IMG/VR virus record: IMGVR_UViG_3300028025_002138
Span: 1 to 20,574 of that record
Origin: a virus
Length of the DNA stretch: 20,574 nt
Direction: 5' to 3' (one strand)
The position numbers and the translations under genes were made by a program. Numbering within the stretch: position 1 is the stretch's first letter; every line of letters begins with the position of its first letter. Below the pieces are notes generated by a model, which did not search any database, was not told the origin of the DNA, and saw only the letters and a program-made list of their open reading frames with translations. Positions 1 through 8,751 of the stretch are shown piece by piece.

Positions 1-1
1 G

Positions 2-3000
2 GTAGAGCCCGCGCCCGTAGTGGCGAAAGCTGAACCCAAAGCAGAAGAGCCCAAGTACGGCGCGTCTTCAAAGGACTTGCTTGCCCAGAAGTTTGAGGCT
101 GACCTTGCGCTTGTCCATGAGAAGCTGGGTAGAAAGGGCAAGCTGACCGAGCAAGAGAACGCTGCGAAATCGTATTTTGGTAAGGTAGTGCCTGAACTTG
201 CTATTCGCGCCATAGCAAACGATGTGGTACGCCAAAAATCAACGTACCGAAACGCCAAAATGAAGGTGTTTGAAAAGTCTGCTGAAGGGCCAGAACGTAC
301 TTTTCACGTACCGGAAGAAGCTGCTTTTTTCAAAGGGCAAGGTGGTGCTAAGACCAAACTGGCTGAAAGCTGGGTACGCGAGAACTTGTCTCCTACAAGC
401 GTTAAGCATTTGGACGACCACATCAAACTGTACGCGAAAGAAGAAACTGGTGGCGCTTCATCCCTCAAAAAGATGAACAAACAGCAAGAAATTAAAGCTG
501 CTTCCGAAGCACAGTTTAAGGACGAGAACCGCGCCGAAGGTAAGACGGGCGAAGGTACGGATGTCAATGAGAACCGCGCCAAGAAAGACGCGATGATGGA
601 TATCCGAATTGACCTTGGTACTGTGCAAGGCAAGCGGGCTAAAAAGAACCAACGGGAAGCTGCTAAGAAATTGATGAAAACTCCTATGGGTTCGGAGTTT
701 TCCGAGATGGATGAGATTGCAGACACGGACGAAGTGTTGTTTGCCTCGCTCGAAGTTGCCAACATGCACGACCTACCGCATCCCGTTGTTGATGCTGCCT
801 TGCGTCGGGGCGATTTGGTTAGCGCGCTACAACTTCTTGATGAGTCTGAATCTTCAGACTTCGTGTCACGTGTGGCAAGTACGCTCGCTAAATACATTGG
901 TGATACGAAGATTGAGTACGGGGCCAAAGAGTCTAAGTTCGACCCCAAGAAGAACACTATCTACTATCGGGAAAACGCCACCGAGTACGAGATACTGCAC
1001 GAGGCTACCCATGCCGCCGTGTCGCACGTTATAGCCAACCCTTCCCACTCAGTTACCAAGCAACTGCAAAAGCTGTTTGATGAGGTCAAAGGCAGCATCG
1101 ACGGTGCGTATGGCGCAGAAAGCCTACAAGAATTCGTTGCCGAGGTATGGAGCAATAAGGACTTCCGTCAGCAACTGAAAGAGATGCCATCGGTAACTCC
1201 TAAGCTGTCCATGTGGGACAAGATTCTGAATGTGTTCCGTAAGTTCTTTGGGCTTGAGCCTAAAGCTGCACCTAAAGCCGAATCCATGCTGGATAGAACG
1301 GATGCCCTGATTGACCAAATCGTTGGCCCCGCGCCTGAGTTCCGTGATGGTGATACGCTGTTTGCACAGGCAATCAATGACCCCACCATTGCCCGCAGGA
1401 TTCTTCAGCAAGTAGGAACCACGGGTACGGTGTTCACCCCTGAGCGCGTGACTGACTGGCTTGCTAATGCGGAAACCGTGGGAGTTGCTGGGCGCAAAGT
1501 GATGTCCAAGTTCCTTAACTTGTCTGCGTTCGGGCAAGTCTCCAGCAAGCTGCTGGGCAGGGAAGCCATAGAGTTTTCTGACAAAGTGAACGAGATGTCA
1601 GGGTACTACGAGACCTTGATGAACAAGCTGCACCCGTTGCATAAACGGCTGGAGGCGTACGCTGACCCAAGCAATAGCCGGTACAAGGAATGGGCTACGC
1701 TGGTGCATGAGTCCTCACGGTTCGATGTTGACCCGAGGAAGAACGTCAGCGAGTACGCTACCAATCCCGAGAAGCTGACCAAGTACCGCGAGTTCAAAGC
1801 GGGGTATGACCGCCTACAGCCCAATGAAAAGGCGCTGTACGACGACTTGTTCAAAGCATACGATGCAATGTACTTGGAATTGAAGGACTCCATCCGCAAC
1901 AACTTGATGGATGCGTTCCCGACTGACCAAGCCAAGGCACTGTCTGCGTACAACAAAATCATGGATGAGATTACGTCCAAGAAGATAGGGCACTATGTGC
2001 CGTTGTACCGTGATGGTGCGTTCTTCTTGACGTATCTGCCCAAGGGTTCCGCAGAACATACGACTGAGATGTTCAATACTCAGGTAGAGCGCGAGGCCAA
2101 GCGATTCCAGCTAGAGAAGGACGATGCGGTTGAGCCGGGCAGCTTTGAAGAGAAGGCGTTGTTTGACACGCTGAAAGCCCGCAACATTCCTGCTGGCACT
2201 ATGGCGGCGAACATCATCAAGATAATGAAGGACAACGGTGTAGACGATGTGGGTGTGGACAAGTTCATCCAGCTTATCGTTAGCGCGATGCCCGAGACCA
2301 GCCTGATGAAGTCTTTTCAGACACGTAAAGGTACGCCCGGTTACATCAACGACCCGGCTCTGGCTTTCTCCAATGTGTCCAGTTCTACTGCTAGGCAGTT
2401 GTCACGTATGCGTTACAGCGAGACCCTGCAAGGGCTTGTCGATAAGATGAGCGAGAAGGGTAGGCAGATGCGGGGTGAAGATAGCACTATCGCTGCCGAG
2501 TACGTCAGGGAATTTGAAGCCCGTCGTGAGTACGCGATGAGCCCGAATGTCGCCACATGGGCACGATACGCCAGCACTGGTTCTTTCTACTTCAACTTGG
2601 CGTTCAATGCGTCCTCTGCGTTCGTCAATACGTTGCAGACCCCGATGATTGTGCTGCCTCATTTGGCTGGTGTCCACGGCTGGAACAACTCCCGCAAAGC
2701 CTTGCAGAAAGCCTTGAATCTGTACACAAGCAGCGGGCTCAAGCGCAAGGTCATTGACATCAATGGGAAAGAGTCTGAAGAGCGGGCCATGCTCTCCATT
2801 GAGAACCTTATACGCGCAGGTAAAAACCCCGAGTACAAAGCCCTGATTGAGCGGCTGTCGGCGCTTGGTTTCCTGCAAAACTCTACCGCCCGCGATGCAC
2901 TAGAAGCATCAGAACGCGCTTCGGCTGACAGTGGTGGCAAGAGGCCGTTGGGGGAAAAGGTTGCTGCCGCTTCGGGCTTTTTAATGCACCACACCGAGCG

Positions 3001-4135
3001 GATGAACCGTGAAATCACTGCGGTTGCTGCGTTTGATTTGGAGATAGAGCGGTTGAAAGGTAAGGGGATTACTGGGGACGCAGCCCAGAAGCAGGCAATT
3101 GAAAAAGCCGTACGTGTTACGGAATTAACGCATGGTGCTGGCAGTGCGGTATCCGGCCCTAGCATTGGTCATAGCAACTTCGGTAAAGTTCTTACCGTGT
3201 TCAAGCGGTTCGGGTTCACCATGTACTACATGTTGTTTGACAACATACGCCGGTCTTTCCCTATAAGCAAGGACATGAGCCCCACCCAAGTTGAAGAGAT
3301 GCAAGCAGCGCGTAGGCAGTTGGCGGGCATATACGGCATGGCAGGGTTGTTTGCTGGTGTTAAGGGCTTGCCCTTGTTTTGGGTTGTGCAGATGGCGTAT
3401 GACGCTTTCCAAGATGATGACGAGGACAACTTCGACACCATGATGCGTAAGTACCTCCATGAGATGGTGTACAAAGGCCCAGTGAACTACCTCACCAATC
3501 TCAGCATTGCTGACCGTGTGGGTTGGACGGATTTGGTTTACCGTGAGAGCAAGGGCGGCAGCAGTGATGCAAGTGCATTGACCAGCATGCTGACTAACAT
3601 AATTGGTGCGCCGTATGCTGTGGTGGACAGTATTTACCGTGGTTCGCAGTTGATAGGTGAAGGACACTTTGAGCGCGGTATGGAGGCCATGCTGCCTGCG
3701 GTACTCCGCAACTTGTTGAAGGGTGGGCGCTATGCAATTGAGGGCGCTAACACGCTGCGCGGTGACCCTGTTATGGGGGACATCAACGGCTACAACGCAG
3801 CCATGCAAGTCTTGGGCTTTGCCCCTGCCGACTTGTTGACTCGGATGGAGATGAAACAGTACGCCAAGAACCTTGATGAAGCGACTGTAGGGAAGAGCAA
3901 GAAGTTGCTCAAGCAGTACTACATTGCGGACAAGATGGGTGACACTGACCGCGCCGATGAGATTCGGGAAAAGCTGTTTGCCCTGAGCGACAAGCACAAC
4001 TTGGGCATTACCGATGCAACCATCAACAAGTCCATGAGGGCAAGGGAACAATTATCGGAAGAGATGTACCACGGCACTACGGTCTCCAAGAAAATCCGCG
4101 ATGAGGTTGAGCAAAGCATTGCGGAGATGGAGTAA
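2..4135 (+). CDS. Giant virion (DNA-ejection/polyvalent type) protein with HEXXH peptidase motif, 5' partial
   Basis: The frame is open to the left edge: codons before the GTG at 20 read V-E-P-A-P-V and run into a Pro/Ala/Lys/Glu linker, so that GTG is internal and the gene begins outside the window. The visible part is about 1,377 residues. An HEATH motif (998-1012) followed some 40 residues later by an EFVAE helix looks like an HExxH zinc-metallopeptidase site with a downstream Glu ligand. The C-terminal two thirds is mostly helical, with a hydrophobic FNLAFNASSAFVNTLQTP segment near 2590-2660, an NREITAVAAFDLE segment near 3005-3045, and a Gly-rich hydrophobic stretch near 3320-3400. These resemble the large PLxRFG/polyvalent proteins I recall at the end of late operons in podovirus-like phages, thought to be ejected with the DNA. 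That family call is from memory. It is the only + strand gene and ends convergent to the replication cluster. Confidence 0.75.
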   Translation, partial: VEPAPVVAKAEPKAEEPKYGASSKDLLAQKFEADLALVHEKLGRKGKLTEQENAAKSYFGKVVPELAIRAIANDVVRQKSTYRNAKMKVFEKSAEGPERTFHVPEEAAFFKGQGGAKTKLAESWVRENLSPTSVKHLDDHIKLYAKEETGGASSLKKMNKQQEIKAASEAQFKDENRAEGKTGEGTDVNENRAKKDAMMDIRIDLGTVQGKRAKKNQREAAKKLMKTPMGSEFSEMDEIADTDEVLFASLEVANMHDLPHPVVDAALRRGDLVSALQLLDESESSDFVSRVASTLAKYIGDTKIEYGAKESKFDPKKNTIYYRENATEYEILHEATHAAVSHVIANPSHSVTKQLQKLFDEVKGSIDGAYGAESLQEFVAEVWSNKDFRQQLKEMPSVTPKLSMWDKILNVFRKFFGLEPKAAPKAESMLDRTDALIDQIVGPAPEFRDGDTLFAQAINDPTIARRILQQVGTTGTVFTPERVTDWLANAETVGVAGRKVMSKFLNLSAFGQVSSKLLGREAIEFSDKVNEMSGYYETLMNKLHPLHKRLEAYADPSNSRYKEWATLVHESSRFDVDPRKNVSEYATNPEKLTKYREFKAGYDRLQPNEKALYDDLFKAYDAMYLELKDSIRNNLMDAFPTDQAKALSAYNKIMDEITSKKIGHYVPLYRDGAFFLTYLPKGSAEHTTEMFNTQVEREAKRFQLEKDDAVEPGSFEEKALFDTLKARNIPAGTMAANIIKIMKDNGVDDVGVDKFIQLIVSAMPETSLMKSFQTRKGTPGYINDPALAFSNVSSSTARQLSRMRYSETLQGLVDKMSEKGRQMRGEDSTIAAEYVREFEARREYAMSPNVATWARYASTGSFYFNLAFNASSAFVNTLQTPMIVLPHLAGVHGWNNSRKALQKALNLYTSSGLKRKVIDINGKESEERAMLSIENLIRAGKNPEYKALIERLSALGFLQNSTARDALEASERASADSGGKRPLGEKVAAASGFLMHHTERMNREITAVAAFDLEIERLKGKGITGDAAQKQAIEKAVRVTELTHGAGSAVSGPSIGHSNFGKVLTVFKRFGFTMYYMLFDNIRRSFPISKDMSPTQVEEMQAARRQLAGIYGMAGLFAGVKGLPLFWVVQMAYDAFQDDDEDNFDTMMRKYLHEMVYKGPVNYLTNLSIADRVGWTDLVYRESKGGSSDASALTSMLTNIIGAPYAVVDSIYRGSQLIGEGHFERGMEAMLPAVLRNLLKGGRYAIEGANTLRGDPVMGDINGYNAAMQVLGFAPADLLTRMEMKQYAKNLDEATVGKSKKLLKQYYIADKMGDTDRADEIREKLFALSDKHNLGITDATINKSMRAREQLSEEMYHGTTVSKKIRDEVEQSIAEME

Positions 4136-4141
4136 AGAAAA

Positions 4142-4162
4142 ACCCCGAGGGGTACTCGGGGT
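4142..4162 (-). terminator. Rho-independent terminator of the leftward operon
   Basis: A perfect 8-bp stem, ACCCCGAG (4142-4149) and CTCGGGGT (4155-4162), closes a 5-nt loop. Read on the minus strand it is followed at once by TTTTTCTTT (4142 down to 4134), a good U-tract that overlaps the TAA stop codon of the + strand virion gene. On the + strand the hairpin is followed by GTAAAAGG with no T-run, so it mainly serves the minus-strand transcript, although a bidirectional role cannot be excluded. Confidence 0.85.
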
Positions 4163-4198
4163 AAAAGGAGGAGAGAGCAACTAAAGCCAAGGAGATTA

Positions 4199-4219
4199 GT
4201 GCTAGGCGAACTCTAGCAC
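4199..4219. repeat. Second hairpin in the convergent gap
   Basis: A 7-bp inverted repeat, GTGCTAG (4199-4205) and CTAGCAC (4213-4219), with a 7-nt loop lies between the terminator and the stop codon of the 67-aa gene. Neither side has a T-run, so it is not a stand-alone terminator. It could protect the 3' end of a transcript or be an RNase processing site. Function is not established. Confidence 0.5.
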
Positions 4220-4223
4220 GAAA

Positions 4224-4427
4224 TCAATTTATCCGCCAGAACCTTACGCCTTGAGTTGCCCCCTCCAAACTAAAACGGGACTTGACTTTCATGCCCCGCA
4301 GGTCAGCAGCACGTTCTATGGCTTCCGTTAACGTATCAGGTGTTAACGTCGGTATGTAGAACGAACTGCCAATCACAAACTTATGCCACTCTATTATGAT
4401 TGGTACACCGCTATTCAGTATCGTCAT
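4224..4427 (-). CDS. 67-aa conserved-type hypothetical protein
   Basis: This is the last gene of the leftward operon. Its ATG overlaps the last 17 bases of the primase-helicase gene in another frame, and no clear Shine-Dalgarno sequence precedes it, so translation is probably coupled. The product is soluble: a beta-like N-terminal half (EWHKFVIGSSFYIPTLTP), a central helix (LTEAIERAADLRG) and a basic, strand-forming C-terminus ending in GVRFWRIN. I do not recognise a domain. Small proteins of this pattern often follow primase-helicase genes in similar phages (from memory). No function is assigned. Confidence 0.65.
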   Translation of the reverse strand: MTILNSGVPIIIEWHKFVIGSSFYIPTLTPDTLTEAIERAADLRGMKVKSRFSLEGATQGVRFWRIN

Positions 4428-7290
4428 ACGACGGAGAAGGCAAAGAATTGTCTTCAGGATTCAAGACCGTTGCTTTTGCGCAATCCACCACCAAGGCGCT
4501 CACCGCTGGCGTTGACATGTCTGACCCACGGGACATAGCTTTCTTGACGATGCCCATCCCAGCCCCGAGGCTGTTCAAATCATCCACCAATGCTTTGTAG
4601 GAAACTTGGTTCTCGCTGCACCACTCGCGCAGTATCTTGACGGAGATGAACAACTGCTTCGTATCGGGCTCAAAGCGGCTGATGAGTTCCCCACGGGGTT
4701 CCCGCACGGGTGCTTCGGTAAGACCGGAACGCTTGTCCACAGTGCTGTTGATGATGAGCATGTTGTTGTTGTACCTGTTAAGGAACAATCCGAGGTGTGC
4801 AAGAGGGCCAGTGACGCCGGGCCGCACTTCAACGCGCATCCTGCCAATTGTTTCCACAGCCCACTGGTAGATTGCTCCTACGTCAATGTTGTGTAGGCCC
4901 AGCTTCTTGGTGATGATGCCAGCCGCGAGAGCGCATGCCACCGTAGCTGACCAAAACCGCTCACGCTGGGTGATGCCCGCTGCCTTGTCAAACTTGCGCT
5001 GAATCTTGGCAATCATCTCCTTGACTTCAGGCAGATTGGCAATCACGTAGCGGATGAACATCTCACCAGCAATGCCGTAGTTCTCATACATGCCATTGAA
5101 CGCCGAGTCAGATTCGGTCTTGCTCATGTCGTCGTTCTTGGAGACGTTGAATTCCAGTATGCGCATCAGTTCGCCTTCAGGAAAATCCTTGAGGTTGAAC
5201 AACTGGTCGTACAGGCTCTTGTTCCCCGAGGTGATGGCAATCAATGACCAGCGCAGGATGTTCAGCCGTTCTGCATTGACTTGGCTCTGCATGCGGTTGC
5301 GTCCCCGCCCATGCGTTAGCCCGTAAGCGGTCATGCTGACTTCGGAGTCGGGCATGTTGGTCAACTCATCTATCGTTGCGGGGATGTTGCCAAGCACCGA
5401 GATACGATGCATACGGGCCAAGTACTTGTCGTCTTGGTTCAGCAGGGTTTCAACGGGGTGACCCCAAATGCTGTTAACCATGTGTTGGATGGTTGTCTTA
5501 CCCACGCCTGACCCGTTGTTCGTCAGATGGATGATTGCCCCGTTCAGCTTGGTGAATTTGAATAGCGCCGAGCCAAACCCTGCGAACAACGTGAACGCCC
5601 TGACTTCGTTGCCCTTCCGTGCGTAGTTGTCTGCCACCTTTGACCACTCATGGACAGTACCCTTCTTGGTGTACATGGTCGCAAGGTGTGCTGTAGCAGA
5701 TGAAGAGGGGCTGTAGTTGACACCGCTACTTGTAATTTCCCGATTACCAATGACGAATTTCGTATCGTCTTCGCACCAACCAAATTGCTGCCGTGCTTTC
5801 TCAGCTTCAGCAGTTTGTTGTAGTTCGTTTACCCAACGTGTTACATATGACATAAGCGCATCCAATTTCTTGTTAAGTGCAGTGACCCCCTGATAGGCAA
5901 TGACTTCGCGGAATTTCTCCTTGGAGAGAACGCTTGATAGGGGGCACGAAAATTCCCGAATCCCATCCTTGGGCATGTGCAAGCGCATCCACAGGGACTC
6001 ACCAGCATCGGGGTCTGTTAGCCGTTTGACTACGTAGAAGTCGTACTCATAAATTAACTGGTCACGTTCATCATCGTCCTCCTCGTCTTCCTGCTTCTTC
6101 GTGGTCTTCTTCTTGGTGTTGGGGTTGCCCCGCTTGTATACCCCGCCATTCCTGCCACGAAAATATGGGAATGGGTACTCAGGGATTTCAACCGTGATTT
6201 CTTCTTCCAGCGTAGCGTTACGCATCACAACGATGTTGTCTTCAGCCTTCGCTTCTGCAATCTGTGCGCCTATCTGAATAGGGGAAGTGATGTTGCCTTT
6301 ATGCGGGCATTCCTTGCAGCCTTCAGGGTTCAAGTTCTCAAACGTGCTGCACTTGTACGGCTTGCCAAGTAGAACGTCTGCCTTGACCTTGGTTACTTGT
6401 GGGTCGTACTCATCATGGGCATGGGATATCTTGTGTATGGCAAGTTCCCCGTCCTCGCAGTTGACCGCAATCGACAGCCCCGCTCTCCACAAAGGCTCAT
6501 CAATCTCTTGCTGGTTCTTGTAGATATGGACAAGTTGCGCACAGCTTTTACCCTGTGCTGCCTTACGCATGATGGTTCCAAACTTGGAGATGCTGTTACC
6601 CATCAAAGCGCGGGTCGTTGCATCCATTGGGCGGCGATGCGCTGGTGTAGCAAATGGCTGTGTTGGGTCTTCATCCACCTGTCCAGCTCCGATGATTTCC
6701 TTGAACCTATTGAATGTTGTAGGTTGTGATTCAAGTACCACCGTGACTTTGTTGGGAGGTGTGTCCTTATAGTTAAGCGTGTACGGCACTCGGAGTATTC
6801 GGGCTCCATCAGCCGTTACTGCTGGGTCAGCGTGTAGCTTGTGCTGGGCACAGAACTTCTTGAACGCTTCAGCCGTAGGCTTCCAATCGTTGTAGCCTAT
6901 TGTTTCTGTCAATGTCCAGTAGACATGTACACCGCGCCCCGAATTAACGATGGTCGGTTTTGGAAGTCCGGTAGCGTCAACGAACGCTCGTAAGGCAGTG
7001 AGAGCAGTGGTCTGCGTGTCGTATGGTTTTGCATCCCCACAATCAAGGTCAAGCCAAAAAGACTTGAACCACTTTGCGTTTTGCATGGTGCGCCCATCAA
7101 TAGGGTTTGCATACTTGGCACATCCAAAATATGCGTCAAACCCTTGGGACATCAACCCATCAACTACACCATCTATCTCCTCGGCTGTCTCTACGAATGT
7201 TTGTCTTGGCACACCTTTCTTCAGCCCTACCACGCAGTACATCCCTTCGGACGCAAGCACGGCAGAGAAAAAAGAAGTCCGTGAGGTCAT
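4411..7290 (-). CDS. Primase-helicase: Prim-Pol (AEP) domain fused to DUF927-type ATPase
   Basis: A 959-aa bifunctional replication protein. N-terminal Prim-Pol domain: FWLDLDCG gives the catalytic acid pair D81/D83, SGRGVHVYW contains the conserved H122, and HADPAVTADGARILRVP (D155, D161, R164, R167) matches the third motif. C314, C325, C328 and H330 form a likely zinc site. A charged Lys/Glu/Asp linker (about 393-410) leads to a DUF927-type helicase domain: Walker A GSGVGKTT (593-600, K598), Walker B ATIDE (D641/E642), sensor-1 ITSGN (686-690). A C-terminal region (about 825-940) is probably DNA binding. Expected role: RNA/DNA primer synthesis and fork unwinding. The start is the ATG at 7290, preceded by a modest GAGAG box. 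It follows an Xre-like HTH gene and overlaps the 67-aa gene. I see no DnaB or TOPRIM primase in the window, so this protein may cover both jobs. Confidence 0.9.
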   Translation of the reverse strand: MTSRTSFFSAVLASEGMYCVVGLKKGVPRQTFVETAEEIDGVVDGLMSQGFDAYFGCAKYANPIDGRTMQNAKWFKSFWLDLDCGDAKPYDTQTTALTALRAFVDATGLPKPTIVNSGRGVHVYWTLTETIGYNDWKPTAEAFKKFCAQHKLHADPAVTADGARILRVPYTLNYKDTPPNKVTVVLESQPTTFNRFKEIIGAGQVDEDPTQPFATPAHRRPMDATTRALMGNSISKFGTIMRKAAQGKSCAQLVHIYKNQQEIDEPLWRAGLSIAVNCEDGELAIHKISHAHDEYDPQVTKVKADVLLGKPYKCSTFENLNPEGCKECPHKGNITSPIQIGAQIAEAKAEDNIVVMRNATLEEEITVEIPEYPFPYFRGRNGGVYKRGNPNTKKKTTKKQEDEEDDDERDQLIYEYDFYVVKRLTDPDAGESLWMRLHMPKDGIREFSCPLSSVLSKEKFREVIAYQGVTALNKKLDALMSYVTRWVNELQQTAEAEKARQQFGWCEDDTKFVIGNREITSSGVNYSPSSSATAHLATMYTKKGTVHEWSKVADNYARKGNEVRAFTLFAGFGSALFKFTKLNGAIIHLTNNGSGVGKTTIQHMVNSIWGHPVETLLNQDDKYLARMHRISVLGNIPATIDELTNMPDSEVSMTAYGLTHGRGRNRMQSQVNAERLNILRWSLIAITSGNKSLYDQLFNLKDFPEGELMRILEFNVSKNDDMSKTESDSAFNGMYENYGIAGEMFIRYVIANLPEVKEMIAKIQRKFDKAAGITQRERFWSATVACALAAGIITKKLGLHNIDVGAIYQWAVETIGRMRVEVRPGVTGPLAHLGLFLNRYNNNMLIINSTVDKRSGLTEAPVREPRGELISRFEPDTKQLFISVKILREWCSENQVSYKALVDDLNSLGAGMGIVKKAMSRGSDMSTPAVSALVVDCAKATVLNPEDNSLPSPSYDDTE

Positions 7291-7338
7291 TGTTCGCTCT
7301 CAAAATTTCAGAACCCCCGCTGGCGACGGAGGACTGAG

Positions 7339-7587
7339 TTACAACGGTTGCCGCGCTTTTAGTTTCTTGATGACATCATGCAAGGTCTCGCGCATCGTGG
7401 GGTGGGGCAATGACTTGCCTAAGAACCACAGATACACGGCCTGACGGGACACACCTAAAAAGTCAGCAGCGTCTTGGACGGGGATATCTCGCGTAATACA
7501 TATGCGTCCAAGCTGCACACCAAGATGGGACTGGTCTGCCTTCCTGTTGGCTTCAATAAATTTACGTGAATAGCCTCTGTTGTTCAT
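7339..7587 (-). CDS. Xre/Cro-like helix-turn-helix DNA-binding protein
   Basis: An 82-aa basic protein. Residues about 22-57 form a lambda-repressor-like HTH: the segment VQDAADFLGVSRQAVYLWFLG has the typical A-x3-GVSR-x2-V spacing of the turn and recognition helix. A C-terminal amphipathic helix (about 64-78) may help dimerisation. The ATG at 7587 has no good Shine-Dalgarno sequence, and an in-frame TGA further upstream rules out a much longer N-terminus. It lies between the SSB-like and primase genes with an 80-bp gap on the upstream side, so it could autoregulate or set the level of primase. No operator was identified. Confidence 0.75.
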   Translation of the reverse strand: MNNRGYSRKFIEANRKADQSHLGVQLGRICITRDIPVQDAADFLGVSRQAVYLWFLGKSLPHPTMRETLHDVIKKLKARQPL

Positions 7588-7667
7588 AGTGTTAGGTGGG
7601 GGTACTCGCTGCGTCTGCGCTCACACGACCGATAGACTCCACAGCATCCGCTTTCCCCCCGAAAGAG

Positions 7668-8600
7668 TTAGTCCAGCCAATCGTCCAAGACTTCAGCTAC
7701 GTCCGTTGGGGTAGCTTTCTTAGCGCGTTTGGTGGGCTCCGCTACTTCCGGTGCTGCCTCTTCTTCAGGCTCAGCAACGGGTTTGGCCTTGGCCTTGGGA
7801 GCAGGGGCTTCCTGAACGGGAGCGGGAGCAGCAGGGGCAGCGGGAGCAGCGATAGCGGCCTTTGGCTTAGCACCATCCATAGCAGAAGATGTTGAGGCAA
7901 TCGCTACCTTCGCTTCAGGGGACTGACCCTTCTCTTGTGCGTTCTCCAGTTCTTCAGGCTCCAGCGGACGCACAGCCTTAAAGGTCAGCTTGGGTGTGGC
8001 ACTGGCAGTGTCGAACCGCATCTCGGTAACCACTGCGGTGATAGGAATACCATGACCGCCCAAGAATTTAGCGTATGCCTGTAGGGGCATCTTGCCATTT
8101 TCAGCGTTGCCAAAGATAGACTGTCCGGGCAGTTGCAGTTGATACACATCACCCTGCATATCGTTTTCCAGTGTCACAGCCAAGCGTTGACTGTAACGGC
8201 AAGCACGGCTTTGGCCCTGTCCTGAACCAGCGATGTTTTGCGGGCAGGAGGCGCACTTACTGGCTTGGGGCTCATCTGACTTTGCATCAGGGGCAATGCC
8301 ATCGTTTGACCAGCATGTGGGGGCAATGTTCTTGCCTTCTTCATATGTGCCTTCATAGTAGGTACGTGATACGTTCTCGTTAGCCGCCACAATCACGATG
8401 TTCATGGAGCGGTCTTCGTTTTGGGCAATCTCTTTGCCATCGACAAGCATGCGGAACACGCCACCACGGATAGAGATACGCTTACTAGCGCCGCCGCTAG
8501 AGCCGCCCATCAGGGACTTGGTAGTCGCATCCAGTTGCAGGTTGCGCAGATGTGCGGGCAGTGTGTTGCCGCCCTTAGAAAACAATGTCAACTCACTCAT
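7668..8600 (-). CDS. Single-stranded DNA-binding protein-like, with zinc site and acidic tail
   Basis: A 310-aa protein. Residues about 40-215 look like a beta-rich nucleic-acid-binding core (RISIRGGVFRML, MNIVIVAANENVSRTYYEG, LTFKAVRPL) holding four cysteines, C96, C116, C119 and C134, spaced as in a zinc ribbon. A Pro/Ala/Lys-rich disordered linker (about 243-297) ends in an acidic tail, DVAEVLDDWLD. That core, linker and acidic tip are the plan of replication SSBs such as T4 gp32 and T7 gp2.5, whose tips recruit partner enzymes. The SSB assignment rests on this plan and on the context among replication genes, not on a clear family signature. Start: ATG at 8600 with AAGGAGAA five to six bases upstream, overlapping the end of the 52-aa gene. 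Confidence 0.7.
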   Translation of the reverse strand: MSELTLFSKGGNTLPAHLRNLQLDATTKSLMGGSSGGASKRISIRGGVFRMLVDGKEIAQNEDRSMNIVIVAANENVSRTYYEGTYEEGKNIAPTCWSNDGIAPDAKSDEPQASKCASCPQNIAGSGQGQSRACRYSQRLAVTLENDMQGDVYQLQLPGQSIFGNAENGKMPLQAYAKFLGGHGIPITAVVTEMRFDTASATPKLTFKAVRPLEPEELENAQEKGQSPEAKVAIASTSSAMDGAKPKAAIAAPAAPAAPAPVQEAPAPKAKAKPVAEPEEEAAPEVAEPTKRAKKATPTDVAEVLDDWLD

Positions 8601-8751
8601 TTACTTCTCCTTTGATAAACAGATACATGGCTTCGATAATTGCAAACAAGTCCTTATCGGGGCTTGGATTCATAGGGCTATTGAAATACGCTAATGCCAA
8701 TTGAACGGCATGAATCCGTACTTGTTGTTCAGCGGTTACGCTGTCACTCAT
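8593..8751 (-). CDS. 52-aa hypothetical protein
   Basis: A short frame starting at the ATG at 8751 with GGAGAA upstream, overlapping the preceding HTH gene by ATGA and the SSB-like gene by 8 bases. The product is acidic and mostly helical: VRIHAVQLALAYFNSPMN, then DKDLFAIIEAMYLFIKGEV. There is no signal peptide or membrane span. I do not recognise the family. Tight coupling on both sides and a consistent ribosome-binding site make it a real gene. Its position suggests a small accessory of the SSB/primase unit (inference). Confidence 0.75.
   Translation of the reverse strand: MSDSVTAEQQVRIHAVQLALAYFNSPMNPSPDKDLFAIIEAMYLFIKGEVNE

Noticed and set aside
304-957. A 217-codon minus-strand frame with a Ser-rich product
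   Set aside because: It is a shadow of the + strand virion gene with no Shine-Dalgarno sequence and no recognisable motif.
3125-4051. A 308-codon open frame on the minus strand opposite the virion gene
   Set aside because: It is antisense to a convincing gene, has a low-complexity His/Val-rich product with no domain, and lies beyond the operon terminator. It is a mirror effect of codon usage.
4163-4216. AGGAGG-like boxes on the + strand followed by a GTG and a five-codon frame
   Set aside because: The frame is only five codons and lies in the hairpin of the convergent gap. The purine-rich stretch alone is not evidence of a gene.
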